A stretch of DNA of 64,000 nt from Tautonia sociabilis (GTDB lineage Bacteria > Planctomycetota > Planctomycetia > Isosphaerales > Isosphaeraceae), in NCBI RefSeq assembly GCF_003977685.1, contig NZ_RYZH01000011.1:62001-126000 (forward strand). The letters are read 5' to 3'. This document shows, in pieces, positions 1 to 8,805 of this stretch. The notes beneath the pieces were generated by a model, which made no database searches, was not told where the DNA came from, and saw only the letters and a program-made list of their open reading frames with translations. Made by a program: the position numbers and the translations under genes. How positions within the stretch are numbered: the first letter of the stretch is position 1; each line of letters begins with the position of its first letter.

Positions 1-1
1 G

Positions 2-685
2 ATCCGCTTCGGCGACAACGACTTCCTCGCCGCCCAGGTGACCAATCTCCTCGGCGCCCCGCTGCTGCTGATCCTCAGTGTCGTCGATGGCCTTCTGCCC
101 GGCGATCCGGCCGACAACGGGGCTCCCCAGGAGCCGATCCGGGTGATTAACGACGTCGACGACGCGATCGTCCGCTTCGTCGGCTCCGGCCGCAGCGCCC
201 TCGGCTCAGGAGGGATGAAGAGCAAGCTGGAGGCGGCCCGCCTGGTTTCCCGGGCCGGGGGCTCGGTGATCATCTCCTCCGGTCGCAAGGAAGACACGAT
301 CCGACACGTCCTGGAGGGGAAGCCGGTCGGGACCCTGATTCCGGCCCAGGGGGCGACGCAACAGGCCCGGAGGCGTTGGATCGGCTTGACGGCCCGCCCC
401 CGGGGCTTTCTCGTGGTCGACGACGGTGCCCGGATCGCACTCGAGTCGGGCCGGGGAAGCCTGCTGGCGATCGGCGTCGTGGAGGTCGAGGGGGAGTTCG
501 CCAAGGGGGAAGTCGTCGGGATCCGGGATCGTTCGGGGGCGGAGTTCGCCCGGGGGCTGTCCAACTACTCCTGGGACGAGGCGAGACGGATTCGGGGGCT
601 CCGCACCGACCAGATCGCCGCCACGCTCGGCACAGCCCCGTATGACGAGGTCATCCACCGGGACAACCTGGCCGTCCTCGGCTGA
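2..685 (+). CDS. proB: Glutamate 5-kinase, C-terminal part (5' end outside window)
   Basis: ATP-dependent phosphorylation of glutamate to glutamyl-5-phosphate, first step of proline synthesis in the cytoplasm. Only the last 227 codons are present; the frame is open from the first complete codon. It starts inside the kinase domain at FGDNDFLAAQVTNLL, a family signature, and continues through GGMKSKLEAA and a C-terminal PUA domain (about the last 80 residues, starting near RRWIGLTARPRG). The kinase-then-PUA order is typical of bacterial ProB. The next gene lies 149 bp downstream, so it is probably the end of its transcription unit. ProB is preferred over the related kinase ProA-fusion because a stop follows the PUA domain directly. 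Confidence 0.93.
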   Translation: MRFGDNDFLAAQVTNLLGAPLLLILSVVDGLLPGDPADNGAPQEPIRVINDVDDAIVRFVGSGRSALGSGGMKSKLEAARLVSRAGGSVIISSGRKEDTIRHVLEGKPVGTLIPAQGATQQARRRWIGLTARPRGFLVVDDGARIALESGRGSLLAIGVVEVEGEFAKGEVVGIRDRSGAEFARGLSNYSWDEARRIRGLRTDQIAATLGTAPYDEVIHRDNLAVLG

Positions 686-834
686 GCGACCCGACCGGAG
701 GGAGGAAGGGCTTCTCCCAACCCTCTGGCCCCCGATGTTAGAATTCGAGACGGTCGGGGCCGCGATCGTCGGCCTCGATCGGCGTCGAGGGATTCCGGAG
801 CCGCTCGTCGATCGCCGGGTCGGAGGTACCACCC

Positions 835-1515
835 ATGTCGCGTCCTCGTCTCCTCGGTCCGTGCCTGCCGACGATGGTCGCGGTCGGGCTCGCCGGTTTC
901 CTCGTCGACTCCCCCTGCCGGGCCCAGTTCAACGGCTCCCCGTTCGATCCCTTCCGGGCCGCGTATCGGACCTCCAGCTACCCGGTGGCCCCCTCGGTGG
1001 TGCCGGGCCAGGTCCGAACGGTCACACCCCCCGGCCTGGGCACCGTCCCCGGGATCGGCCAGCCCTACGACCTGAATTACACGATTCCCTCGTTCAGCGC
1101 TCCCCGAGGAGGGCGGTTCGACCGCCTCGACGAGGAGCTCTTCGGCCCCCTGGGCGATCCCTACAGCCGCTTCCGCCAGCCCGAGGGCAGCGAGCCCCAG
1201 GACGACGAATATTCCAACCTCCAGGAGCAACGGCGGCAAGTTTATCTGGAGGCCACCGACCCGAGAACGCCCCCCGAACGACGGGCCGAGCTGATGCGGG
1301 AGTATGAGCAACTCGGTCGGCGGGCCGATCTCCTCGGAGCGGGGATCTCACGGAGAATTCCGGGCGGTCGATCGGCACCCTCCAGGTCGCCCGGGGGCCT
1401 GGCCGCCGCTGGGCTGCCCTCCGAAGTCCGGTCCTTCGACGACCTGGTCCTGTGGGCCCGCCGGGTCAACCGGGAGGCGATTCGGGCCGGCGTCGTCCGC
1501 CCCGGATCGAACTGA
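835..1515 (+). CDS. Small exported protein of unknown function
   Basis: I do not recognise a family. The 226-residue product begins with a short basic stretch and a hydrophobic segment (about residues 10-24) ending in SPCRAQF, which looks like a Sec signal peptide with cleavage after CRA. The mature part is rich in Pro, Arg, Ser and Gly. A central charged stretch (about residues 115-160, EPQDDEYSNLQEQRRQVYLE and following) looks helical, and a further conserved-looking helix (EVRSFDDLVLWARRVNREA) lies at the C-terminus. It sits between proB and the nuo operon, 237 bp before nuoA, and is probably transcribed separately. Codon use matches the neighbours, so the frame is credible. Confidence 0.65.
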   Translation: MSRPRLLGPCLPTMVAVGLAGFLVDSPCRAQFNGSPFDPFRAAYRTSSYPVAPSVVPGQVRTVTPPGLGTVPGIGQPYDLNYTIPSFSAPRGGRFDRLDEELFGPLGDPYSRFRQPEGSEPQDDEYSNLQEQRRQVYLEATDPRTPPERRAELMREYEQLGRRADLLGAGISRRIPGGRSAPSRSPGGLAAAGLPSEVRSFDDLVLWARRVNREAIRAGVVRPGSN

Positions 1516-1752
1516 CGACCCCTGGACCCTTGACGGCCGGCCCCGCATTTTTACAATCAAACCGGTCAAGCCGAGGGGTGGGGGACGATCTCCGCCCGTC
1601 GGTGGCGGGCCGGCCCCCGAGGTGTCCCGCATCCCCGAGGCAGGCCTCTTCCGGCGCCATCCGGTTTTTTTTATCGTTTCCCTTGTGAAACCATTCACAA
1701 GCGGGGTGACCCCGTCGTCGCCGACGGCGGGCCGAGTCTACGGGAGCGTCGC
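1516..1752. other. Intergenic region upstream of nuo operon
   Basis: The first 150 bases hold no gene. A short CCGG-CGCCAT-CCGG element followed by eight T residues (about 1659-1678) could be a weak intrinsic terminator for the upstream gene. Immediately after it is the Rex-like operator, then about 50 bases to the nuoA start. The T-run and operator are the only AT-rich DNA here, so the nuo promoter is likely in this stretch. No convincing -35/-10 pair could be assigned. Confidence 0.5.
1682..1701. promoter_or_regulatory. Rex-type redox operator upstream of nuoA
   Basis: A perfect inverted repeat with 8-base arms, CTTGTGAA and TTCACAAG, separated by ACCA. The core TTGTGAA-N4-TTCACAA is identical to the established binding consensus of Rex, the repressor that senses the NADH/NAD+ ratio and controls NADH dehydrogenase and oxidase genes in Gram-positive bacteria. 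It ends 51 bases before the nuoA GTG codon, a position suited to promoter occlusion. The rex gene is not in this window, so its presence in the genome is an assumption. Confidence 0.72.
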
Positions 1753-2172
1753 GTGGGGATCGAATTCACGCCGATCTTCTTGATGATCCTGGTCGGCATT
1801 TCGGTGGCGGTCGGCATGCTCGTGTCGAGCTACCTGCTGAGCCCCGGTCGGGCGAAGACGCCCGGCAATCGGGTGAAGCAGATGCCCTACGAATCGGGCA
1901 TGGACCCGGTCGGCGACGCCCGGCAGCGGTTCGACGTCCGGTACTATCTCGTGGCGATCGAGTTTCTGATCTTCGACGTGGAATTGTTGTTGCTCTACCC
2001 CTGGGCCGTGGGGCAGTGGCACCGGGATGACGTCTCTCCGGCGCTGGACGCCACCGTCGGCGTGCCGCTGGAGTTGCGGACGATCGCCTTTCTCGGCGCC
2101 CTGGCCTTCATCGGCATCCTCGTGGCGGGCTTCGCATACACCTGGCGGAAAGGGGTTTACGAATGGCGGTGA
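1753..2172 (+). CDS. nuoA: NADH-quinone oxidoreductase subunit A
   Basis: Small membrane subunit of complex I that contributes to the quinone-site region of the membrane arm. The 139-residue product has three membrane segments and the conserved loop PYESGMDPVGDARQRFDVRYYLVAIEFLIFDVE, in which the acidic FDVE end is characteristic. The GTG start is preceded by GGGAG at about 6 bases. It is the first gene of a complete nuoA-N operon and overlaps nuoB by 10 bases, implying translational coupling. Length is normal for the family. Confidence 0.95.
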   Translation: MGIEFTPIFLMILVGISVAVGMLVSSYLLSPGRAKTPGNRVKQMPYESGMDPVGDARQRFDVRYYLVAIEFLIFDVELLLLYPWAVGQWHRDDVSPALDATVGVPLELRTIAFLGALAFIGILVAGFAYTWRKGVYEWR

Positions 2173-2882
2173 CCCGGAACGGGGGCGGGGCGATCTCAGG
2201 CGCCAGCCGGCCCGTGCTCACCAACCGGCCCGGGGCTGGCCTGCCGGCGACCAAGGGCGGCATCGAGGTCCCCGAAAACGTCATTCTCACCACGGTCGAC
2301 TCGGTCGTCAGCGCGGCCCGGAAGTTCAGTCTCTGGCCGATGCCGTTCGCCACGGCCTGCTGCGGGATCGAACTGATGGCCGTCGGCGCCAGCCGTTTCG
2401 ACATCGCCCGCTTCGGCGCCGAGGTCATGCGGTTCAGCCCCCGGCAGTGCGATTTGCTGATCGTGGCCGGCCGGGTGGCGATGAAGATGCTGCCGGTCCT
2501 CCAGCGCATCTGGCTCCAGATGCCCGAGCCGAAGTGGTCGATCAGCATGGGGGCCTGTGCCTCCACCGGAGGCGTCTTCGACACCTACGCGGTGGTCCAG
2601 GGCGTTGACCGGTTCATCCCGATCGACGTTTACATCCCCGGGTGTCCCCCTCGACCCGAACAGATTCTCCGCGCCCTGATGGATATGCAGGCCAAGATCC
2701 AGGCTGGCGGATCCGTCTTCGGCACCGGCCTTCCCGAGCTGGCCGAGCGTGAGAAGATGCTCGCCGAGAAGCGGAACCTGCCCGTCGGCCTCGCCACCGC
2801 CCGGGAGCGGGGCGACGAAGGCCGATTCGGCTACAAATCCCCCGGCGGCGACGCGCTGCTCGGGGCCGATGAGACCCGCTAA
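2163..2882 (+). CDS. nuoB: NADH-quinone oxidoreductase subunit B
   Basis: Peripheral-arm subunit carrying cluster N2, the [4Fe-4S] centre that passes electrons to quinone. The tandem cysteines in FATACCGIELMA, the GACAS motif and PGCPPRPEQ supply the cluster ligands, all visible. At 239 residues it is longer than the usual 160-220, with about 30 extra residues at the N-terminus (TNRPGAGLPATKGG) and a polar tail of about 45 residues after the last conserved helix. The start overlaps the end of nuoA. Confidence 0.95.
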   Translation: MAVTRNGGGAISGASRPVLTNRPGAGLPATKGGIEVPENVILTTVDSVVSAARKFSLWPMPFATACCGIELMAVGASRFDIARFGAEVMRFSPRQCDLLIVAGRVAMKMLPVLQRIWLQMPEPKWSISMGACASTGGVFDTYAVVQGVDRFIPIDVYIPGCPPRPEQILRALMDMQAKIQAGGSVFGTGLPELAEREKMLAEKRNLPVGLATARERGDEGRFGYKSPGGDALLGADETR

Positions 2883-2949
2883 CCCCGGCCCATTTCCCGA
2901 GTCCCGAGCGATCTCCCCTGGTCGTCCTTGAGTTGCCCGGAGCCGTCCG

Positions 2950-3477
2950 ATGAGCGAAGAGGCCGCCGCGACCCTGCCCCCGGTCGTCGGTCAGTTGAAG
3001 GATCGGTTCGGACCCGCCGTGATCCGGGTTTCGACCTTCCGGGACAACGTTCGGGTCCTGGTCGCCGCCGATCGGCTTATCGACATGCTCTCGTACCTCA
3101 AGGCAGAGGCCGGATTCGCCTTTCTGGCCGAGCTGGGCGGGGTCGATTATCTCGGCTACCCCGGTCGGAGCGAAGGTGCCCGGTTCGAGGTCCACTACGT
3201 TCTGCTGAATCAGGAAACCCACGAGCGGCTCGTCGTCAAGGTCGGCGTCGACGACCCCGACCCAATCCTCCCTTCGGTCGTCTCTCTCTGGGCCGGTGCG
3301 GACTGGATGGAGCGTGAGGTGTTCGACATGTACGGCATCCGGTTCGAAGGTCATCCCGACCTCCGCCGGATCCTCATGCCCGACGAGTTCACTTCCTTCC
3401 CGCTCCGCAAGGATTATCCGCTCCGAGGCCGGGGAGAGCGGCACAACTTCCCGAGGATCACTCGGGACGAGTCCTGA
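2950..3477 (+). CDS. nuoC: NADH-quinone oxidoreductase subunit C
   Basis: 30-kDa type subunit of the complex I peripheral arm, without cofactor, packing against NuoD. The 175-residue product contains the family signature WMEREVFDMYGIRFEGHPDLRRIL followed by LRKDYPLRGRGER, where the short form of the subunit usually ends. NuoC and NuoD are separate genes here, unlike the NuoCD fusion of enterobacteria. It lies 67 bases after nuoB and 109 bases before nuoD. Confidence 0.95.
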   Translation: MSEEAAATLPPVVGQLKDRFGPAVIRVSTFRDNVRVLVAADRLIDMLSYLKAEAGFAFLAELGGVDYLGYPGRSEGARFEVHYVLLNQETHERLVVKVGVDDPDPILPSVVSLWAGADWMEREVFDMYGIRFEGHPDLRRILMPDEFTSFPLRKDYPLRGRGERHNFPRITRDES

Positions 3478-3586
3478 CCCGGACGCCCGATTCGCCCCCC
3501 CCCTCGTACGAGCCCCCGCAGCCGAGCCGCCCGATCCGCCCCCGCCCCCGGCGCGTCGGGCCGGTTTCCTTCCCGAGAGGCCAGCC

Positions 3587-4816
3587 ATGCCGGTCAACCT
3601 GCTCGAAGACGACGTCCAGGACCAGTCGCCGTCCGACGAGAAGGAATTCCACTGGACGCTCAACTTCGGCCCGCAGCACCCGGCCACACACACCACCCTT
3701 CGCCTGGTCCTGGAGCTGGACGGCGAGCGCATCATCAAGGCGACGCCGCACATCGGGTATCTGCACTCGGGGTTCGAGAAGCTCGGCGAGCACCTCACGT
3801 TCAACCAGTATGTGACCATCGCCGACCGCAAGAACTACATCAGCCCCCCGATGAACGAGGTGGCCTGGCATCACGCGGTCGAGAAGCTGCTCGGCATCGA
3901 GCTCACCCCCCGCTGCAAATACATCCGAGTGATCATCGGCGAGTTGGCCCGGATCAGTGACCACCTGCTCTGCACCGGGGCGGCGGCGCTGGACCTCGGC
4001 GCCTTCACCGCCTTCCTCTTCGCCTTCAACACGCGGGAGTTGATCTACGACGTCTACGAGCAGATGTCCGGCTACCGCTTCCACCCGGGTTACACGAGGG
4101 TCGGCGGTCTGCTCTACGACTTCGACGAGAAGGTTCTGCAGCGCATCGACCGGGTCCTGCAGCACATGCCGAAGGTGCTGAAGGACATGGAGAAGCTCCT
4201 CTTCCGGAACAAGATCTTCGTCGACCGGATGCGAGGGGTCGGCACGCTGACCCGGGAGATGGCGATCAACCTCTGCTGCACCGGGCCCATCGCCCGGGCC
4301 AGCGGCGTGACCTACGACCTCCGCAAGGACGAGCCGTACCTGGCCTACCCGGACTTCACGTTCCAGGTCCCCTATGCGACCGAGGGGGATTGCTACGCCC
4401 GGTTCCAGGTCCGCATGGAGGAGATCGTCCAGAGCGTCGAGATCATCAAGCAAGCGGTGAAGAACCTGCCCGGCGGCCCGGTGAACGTGCCGATCGCCGA
4501 GAAGTATCCGCTTCCTGACAAGGCCACGGCCTACAACAGCATGGAGGGGCTGATCCAGCACTTCGAGTTGATCATGCCCAACCGCGGCCTCGACTCGCCG
4601 AAGGATGAGGTCTACGCCGCGGTCGAGAGCCCCAACGGCGAACTCGGCTACTACCTTGTGGCCGACGGATCCCAGGTCGCCTGGCGGGTCCGGACCCGTC
4701 CGCCGTCGTTCATTCACTTCGGGGTCTTTCCGCATATCATCAAGGACCATCTGATCGCCGACATCGTCGCCGTCCTCGGCAGTCTGAACATCATCGCCGC
4801 CGAGTTGGACCGCTGA
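3587..4816 (+). CDS. nuoD: NADH-quinone oxidoreductase subunit D
   Basis: 49-kDa subunit forming much of the quinone-binding cavity with NuoB. The 409-residue product has FGPQHPATHTTLR near the N-terminus, whose histidines line the quinone site, plus HIGYLHSGFEKL, the YTRVGG segment and the C-terminal LGSLNIIAAELDR with the conserved Asp-Arg end. The frame is open further upstream, but that part overlaps nuoC and lacks family similarity. The ATG at MPVNLLEDDVQ is therefore taken as start, which gives the normal length. Confidence 0.95.
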   Translation: MPVNLLEDDVQDQSPSDEKEFHWTLNFGPQHPATHTTLRLVLELDGERIIKATPHIGYLHSGFEKLGEHLTFNQYVTIADRKNYISPPMNEVAWHHAVEKLLGIELTPRCKYIRVIIGELARISDHLLCTGAAALDLGAFTAFLFAFNTRELIYDVYEQMSGYRFHPGYTRVGGLLYDFDEKVLQRIDRVLQHMPKVLKDMEKLLFRNKIFVDRMRGVGTLTREMAINLCCTGPIARASGVTYDLRKDEPYLAYPDFTFQVPYATEGDCYARFQVRMEEIVQSVEIIKQAVKNLPGGPVNVPIAEKYPLPDKATAYNSMEGLIQHFELIMPNRGLDSPKDEVYAAVESPNGELGYYLVADGSQVAWRVRTRPPSFIHFGVFPHIIKDHLIADIVAVLGSLNIIAAELDR

Positions 4817-4875
4817 CGACCCTCGGCCCGGACCCTCCCCCACCCCCTCGACCGACCGGAAGGATCACCATCCCG

Positions 4876-5412
4876 ATGCCCGCCGCCGAGAGCCCGAGTT
4901 CGGCCCCGTTGCTCAGCGAGTCGATCCGGGAGAAGATCCGCGCCTACATTCCCCGGTATCCCGACAAGCGGGCCGTCACCCTTCCCGCCTTGCACATCGT
5001 GCACGAGCACCTCCGGTGCGTGCCCTACAAGGCGATGGAGGAGATCGCGGAGATCCTGGATCTCCAGCCTTCCGACGTGCACGACACGATGAGCTTCTAC
5101 GGCTTCTTCCCCCAGGCGCCGATCGGGGAGAAGCGGGTTTGGATCTGCCGGTCGATCTCCTGCATGCTGCGCGGCGGCGACGAGTTGCTCGGGGTCGCCT
5201 GCAAGGCGGCCGGCGTCGCGGGGCCCGGGAGCACCAGCGCCGACGGCGAGCTGACGATCGAGTTCGCCGAGTGCCTGGGCATCTGCGACCACGCCCCGGC
5301 CGCTCTTTGCGACGACGGCCGGATCTACGGTCCCCTCGACGAGCAAACGGTCGCCGAGATGATCCAGGACGTCCGCTCCCGGACCGTCCCCCCCGACGAG
5401 ATTCCGCTGTAA
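4876..5412 (+). CDS. nuoE: NADH-quinone oxidoreductase subunit E
   Basis: 24-kDa subunit carrying [2Fe-2S] cluster N1a in a thioredoxin-like fold at the NADH-oxidising tip of complex I. The four ligand cysteines are visible as CRSISC (C-x4-C) and CLGIC (C-x3-C). The N-terminal helical part includes PDKRAVTLPALHIVHEHL, typical of the family. Length of 178 residues is normal. It lies 59 bases after nuoD and 68 bases before nuoF. A second NuoE-like domain occurs fused to NuoF in the gene ending at 47273. Confidence 0.95.
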   Translation: MPAAESPSSAPLLSESIREKIRAYIPRYPDKRAVTLPALHIVHEHLRCVPYKAMEEIAEILDLQPSDVHDTMSFYGFFPQAPIGEKRVWICRSISCMLRGGDELLGVACKAAGVAGPGSTSADGELTIEFAECLGICDHAPAALCDDGRIYGPLDEQTVAEMIQDVRSRTVPPDEIPL

Positions 5413-5480
5413 CCACCCTCATCGCCCACCCCGCGGCACGACGCCCGCCCGGTCCCGAACGATCCTGGAGCGAGACGAAC

Positions 5481-6896
5481 GTGGCAGCCTTCGAACCGGT
5501 CCTGACGCGGAATTTCGCCGTCGAGAACAGCCAGTCGCTGAAGGTCTACGAGGGCCGAGGCGGCTACCAGGCGGCGAAGAAGGCGCTCACGACGATGTCG
5601 CCGGACGAGCTCGTGCAACTCGTCAAGGACTCCGAGCTTCGCGGCCGGGGAGGCGCCGGCTTCCCAACCGGCCTGAAGTGGAGCTTCCTGCCGAAGGACC
5701 GCGCCGAGACGTTCATGTGCGTCAACGGCGACGAGTCGGAGCCGGCGACGTTCAACAACCGCTACTTGCTGGAGCGCGATCCCCACCAGATGATCGAGGG
5801 GATCATCATCTCCTGCTTCGCCACCCGGGCCTCGACCGCATATCTCTACAACCGCTTCGAGTACATCGCCGCCACCCGGGTCATGGAGCGGGCGATCGCC
5901 GAGGCGAGGGCGGCCGGCTATCTGGGCAAGAACATCTTCGGTTCGGGCTTCGATCTGGAGATCTACGTCCACCGCGGCGCCGGGGCGTACATCTGCGGCG
6001 AGGAGACAGGGCTGATCGAGAGCCTCGAGGGAAAGCGCGGGTGGCCCCGGATCAAGCCGCCGTTCCCGGCGGTCGAGGGAGCCTTCCGCAAGCCGACGGT
6101 CGTCAACAACATCGAGACGCTCTGCTGTGTCCCCCACATCGTCGAGCGTGGGGCCGACTGGTTCAAGTCGATCGGCACCCCCAAGAGCTACGGCCCGAAA
6201 CTGTACACCATCTCCGGTCATGTGAATAAGCAGGTGTGCGTTGAGCTGCCGCTGGGTGTGACCACTCGCCAGCTGATCGAGGAGCACGCCGGAGGGGTCT
6301 GGAAGGGACGCAAGGCCAAGGCCGCCGTCCCGGGCGGCATCAGCATGGGCCTGCTCTCGGCCGACGAGCTGGACGTGCCGCTCGACTTCGAGGAGATCCG
6401 CAAGACCGGCTGCCTCGGCCTGGGGACCGCCGCCGTCACCGTGATCGACGACCAAACGCCGATCATGGACGTCCTCTACAACACCTGCCGGTTCTTCGCT
6501 CACGAGAGCTGCGGTCAGTGCACCCCGTGCCGAGAGGGGACGACCTGGTTCTACAAGACCATGAAGCGGATCAAGGCCGGCGGCGGTCGGCTCGAGGATC
6601 TCGACGTCATGGAGCAACTCGCCAAGAACCTGGGGATCACCCCCGGCACCACGATCTGCGGCCTCGCCGACGGCGCCGCCTGGCCGATTAAGAACGCCAT
6701 GACCAAGTTCCGGCCCGAGCTGGAGGAGTACATCCGCTCTCATCAGCAAGCCGACAAGAAGCCGACCGCCCTGCAAGAGGCGATCTTCCGGGGCGTCAGT
6801 CCCTCTCTGTTCGACTCCTCGCTCCCCGAGCCTAGTGAGCCACTGCCCGGCCCGACCGCCCCGGGGCACAACCCTCGCGTCTCTCCCGGCACCTGA
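5481..6896 (+). CDS. nuoF: NADH-quinone oxidoreductase subunit F
   Basis: 51-kDa subunit that binds NADH, FMN and [4Fe-4S] cluster N3. The 471-residue product has the FMN/NADH motifs GRGGAGFPTGLKW and GAYICGEETGLIESLEG, the loop NGDESEPATFNN, and the cluster motif ESCGQCTPCREG with a fourth Cys in TICGLADG. The frame stays open into nuoE; the GTG at VAAFEPVLTRNF, preceded by GGAG, is taken as start because similarity begins there. A low-complexity tail of about 40 residues follows the last family block. Confidence 0.95.
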   Translation: MAAFEPVLTRNFAVENSQSLKVYEGRGGYQAAKKALTTMSPDELVQLVKDSELRGRGGAGFPTGLKWSFLPKDRAETFMCVNGDESEPATFNNRYLLERDPHQMIEGIIISCFATRASTAYLYNRFEYIAATRVMERAIAEARAAGYLGKNIFGSGFDLEIYVHRGAGAYICGEETGLIESLEGKRGWPRIKPPFPAVEGAFRKPTVVNNIETLCCVPHIVERGADWFKSIGTPKSYGPKLYTISGHVNKQVCVELPLGVTTRQLIEEHAGGVWKGRKAKAAVPGGISMGLLSADELDVPLDFEEIRKTGCLGLGTAAVTVIDDQTPIMDVLYNTCRFFAHESCGQCTPCREGTTWFYKTMKRIKAGGGRLEDLDVMEQLAKNLGITPGTTICGLADGAAWPIKNAMTKFRPELEEYIRSHQQADKKPTALQEAIFRGVSPSLFDSSLPEPSEPLPGPTAPGHNPRVSPGT

Positions 6897-6963
6897 ACCA
6901 TCCCGCCGCCGTCCTCGACCGGATCGCCGCACACCGATCGCATCACCACGCCCAGGAAACCCG

Positions 6964-8715
6964 ATGGCCACCATCATCATCAACGGCACCGAGTACACGC
7001 TCCCCGAGGGCGAGCGACTCAACGCCATCCAGGCTGCGCAGCGGTTCGGGGTCGAGATCCCGTATTACTGCTGGCACCCCGCCCTGTCCGTGGTGGCCAA
7101 TTGCCGGATGTGCGAGATCCAGGTTGGCAGCAAGGACCCGAAGACCGGGGAGATCAAGATGATCCCCAAGATGGTCCCGGGCTGTCAGACTCCCGCCAAG
7201 GACGGCACGGTGATCGTCACCGATAGCCCGGAAGTCCGGTCGCATCAGGCGATGATCATGGAATATCTCCTGATCAACCACCCCCTCGACTGCCCGGTCT
7301 GCGACCAGGCTGGCCAGTGCGGGCTGCAGGATTACAGCTACCGACACGGTCAGGCGATCCATCGCTTCGTCGAGGAGCGCACCGTCAACCCGCGCAAGGA
7401 CGTCTCCGACCAGATCCAGCTCAACATGGACCGGTGCATCATGTGCACCCGGTGCGTCCGCTTCTGCCGGGAGATCACCCGGACCAACGAGCTTCAGGTC
7501 GAGCGCCGAGGCAATCACGCCGAGATCACCATCTTCCCCGACCGCCCGCTCGACAACCCGATGGCCGGCAACGTCGTCGACCTCTGTCCGGTCGGCGCTC
7601 TGCTCGACAAGGACTTCCTGCACAAGCAGCGCTACTGGTTCAACGACCAGCACTCGTCGGTCTGCACCCGATGCTCGACCGGCTGCAACATCGTCGCCGA
7701 GGAGAACCGGGGCCAGATCTGGCGCCTTCGGGCCCGCTACAACCCGAAGGTCAACGACTACTGGATCTGCGACGAGGGCCGATCCAGCTACAAGTCGGCC
7801 AACGACGCGAACCTCCTGCCTGCCATGTACCTCCGCGAGGGAGGCCAGCCCCGAGAGGCTCCCGTCGATCGTGCCCTCGACACCGCCCGCACCCGGCTCA
7901 AGGAGATCGCCCGCCAGGGAGGCACGATCGCCGCGGTGATCTCCCCCTTCCTGACGGTTGAGGAAGCCTACCTGCTCGCCTCCTACATCAAGGGCCTCAG
8001 TGGGGAGGCCGTGCTCGCCCTCGGGCCCGTCCCCGTCGTCGGGGAAGACCAGACCTTCGCCCCCGACCAGCGCCAGGGCCGCACCGGCGACACCTCGTTC
8101 GTCGTCCCCAGGCCGTTCACCATCCGAGCCGAGAAGTGCCCGAACCGCAACGGCGTCGAGCGCATTCTCAAGCACTTCCAGGGAGAAGTGATTCCGATCG
8201 ACCGCCTCCGCGAGCGGGCCGCCTCGACGCCGTTCGACGCCCTCTACATCACTGGAGGAGGCCATGAGCCGGCCTACGAAGGCCAGGAATGGACCAAGCT
8301 CCGAGACGGGGCGAAGTTTCTCGTCGTCCAGGACGTCTGGCCGACCGACCTGGCCGGCACGGCCGACGTGATCCTCTCCTCGGCCACCTTCGCCGAGAAG
8401 GCCGGCTGCTATGTCAACGCGACCGGCCGCCTCCAGTACGCCTCGGCCGCGCTGCCCCCCCGAGACGGCAGCTTGCCGGATCTCGACATCCTGGCGATCC
8501 TCGCCGAGCGTCCTGGCGGCGGCCCGATCTCGTCCCGAGACGTGCTCTCAGAGCTGGCGGGGCAGGTCCCCGCCTTCGCGGCGGTCAGGTCGCTCGACGG
8601 CCCCTTCCCCGAGTTCGGTCTGCCGCTCGACGGCTCCGAAGAACCGACGCCAGGCATGTTCCGCTACGTCGACCCCTGGCACGCCCCGCGCGGCCGGGTC
8701 TCCCTGGCGACCTGA
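6964..8715 (+). CDS. nuoG: NADH-quinone oxidoreductase subunit G
   Basis: 75-kDa subunit with the electron-wire clusters of complex I. In 583 residues, the N-terminal ferredoxin domain has Cys ligands at CWHPALSVVANCRMCEIQ. Next come the His-Cys3 cluster motif HPLDCPVCDQAGQCGLQ, the CIMCTRCVRFC + CPVGAL pair, and CTRCSTGCNIV with a later CDEGR, which matches the extra cluster N7 site seen in some bacteria. The C-terminal molybdopterin-oxidoreductase-like domain is present but short, so the protein is well below the roughly 900 residues of E. coli NuoG. The start at MATIIINGTEYTL is taken from family similarity. Confidence 0.94.
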   Translation: MATIIINGTEYTLPEGERLNAIQAAQRFGVEIPYYCWHPALSVVANCRMCEIQVGSKDPKTGEIKMIPKMVPGCQTPAKDGTVIVTDSPEVRSHQAMIMEYLLINHPLDCPVCDQAGQCGLQDYSYRHGQAIHRFVEERTVNPRKDVSDQIQLNMDRCIMCTRCVRFCREITRTNELQVERRGNHAEITIFPDRPLDNPMAGNVVDLCPVGALLDKDFLHKQRYWFNDQHSSVCTRCSTGCNIVAEENRGQIWRLRARYNPKVNDYWICDEGRSSYKSANDANLLPAMYLREGGQPREAPVDRALDTARTRLKEIARQGGTIAAVISPFLTVEEAYLLASYIKGLSGEAVLALGPVPVVGEDQTFAPDQRQGRTGDTSFVVPRPFTIRAEKCPNRNGVERILKHFQGEVIPIDRLRERAASTPFDALYITGGGHEPAYEGQEWTKLRDGAKFLVVQDVWPTDLAGTADVILSSATFAEKAGCYVNATGRLQYASAALPPRDGSLPDLDILAILAERPGGGPISSRDVLSELAGQVPAFAAVRSLDGPFPEFGLPLDGSEEPTPGMFRYVDPWHAPRGRVSLAT

Positions 8716-8805
8716 CGCACCTCCGCCGACGCGCAACGACGCCGAACTCCACCGAACCGAACCCAACCATCGAACCGGACGCAGGCCGGAGGGACGAGCG
8801 GGCCC

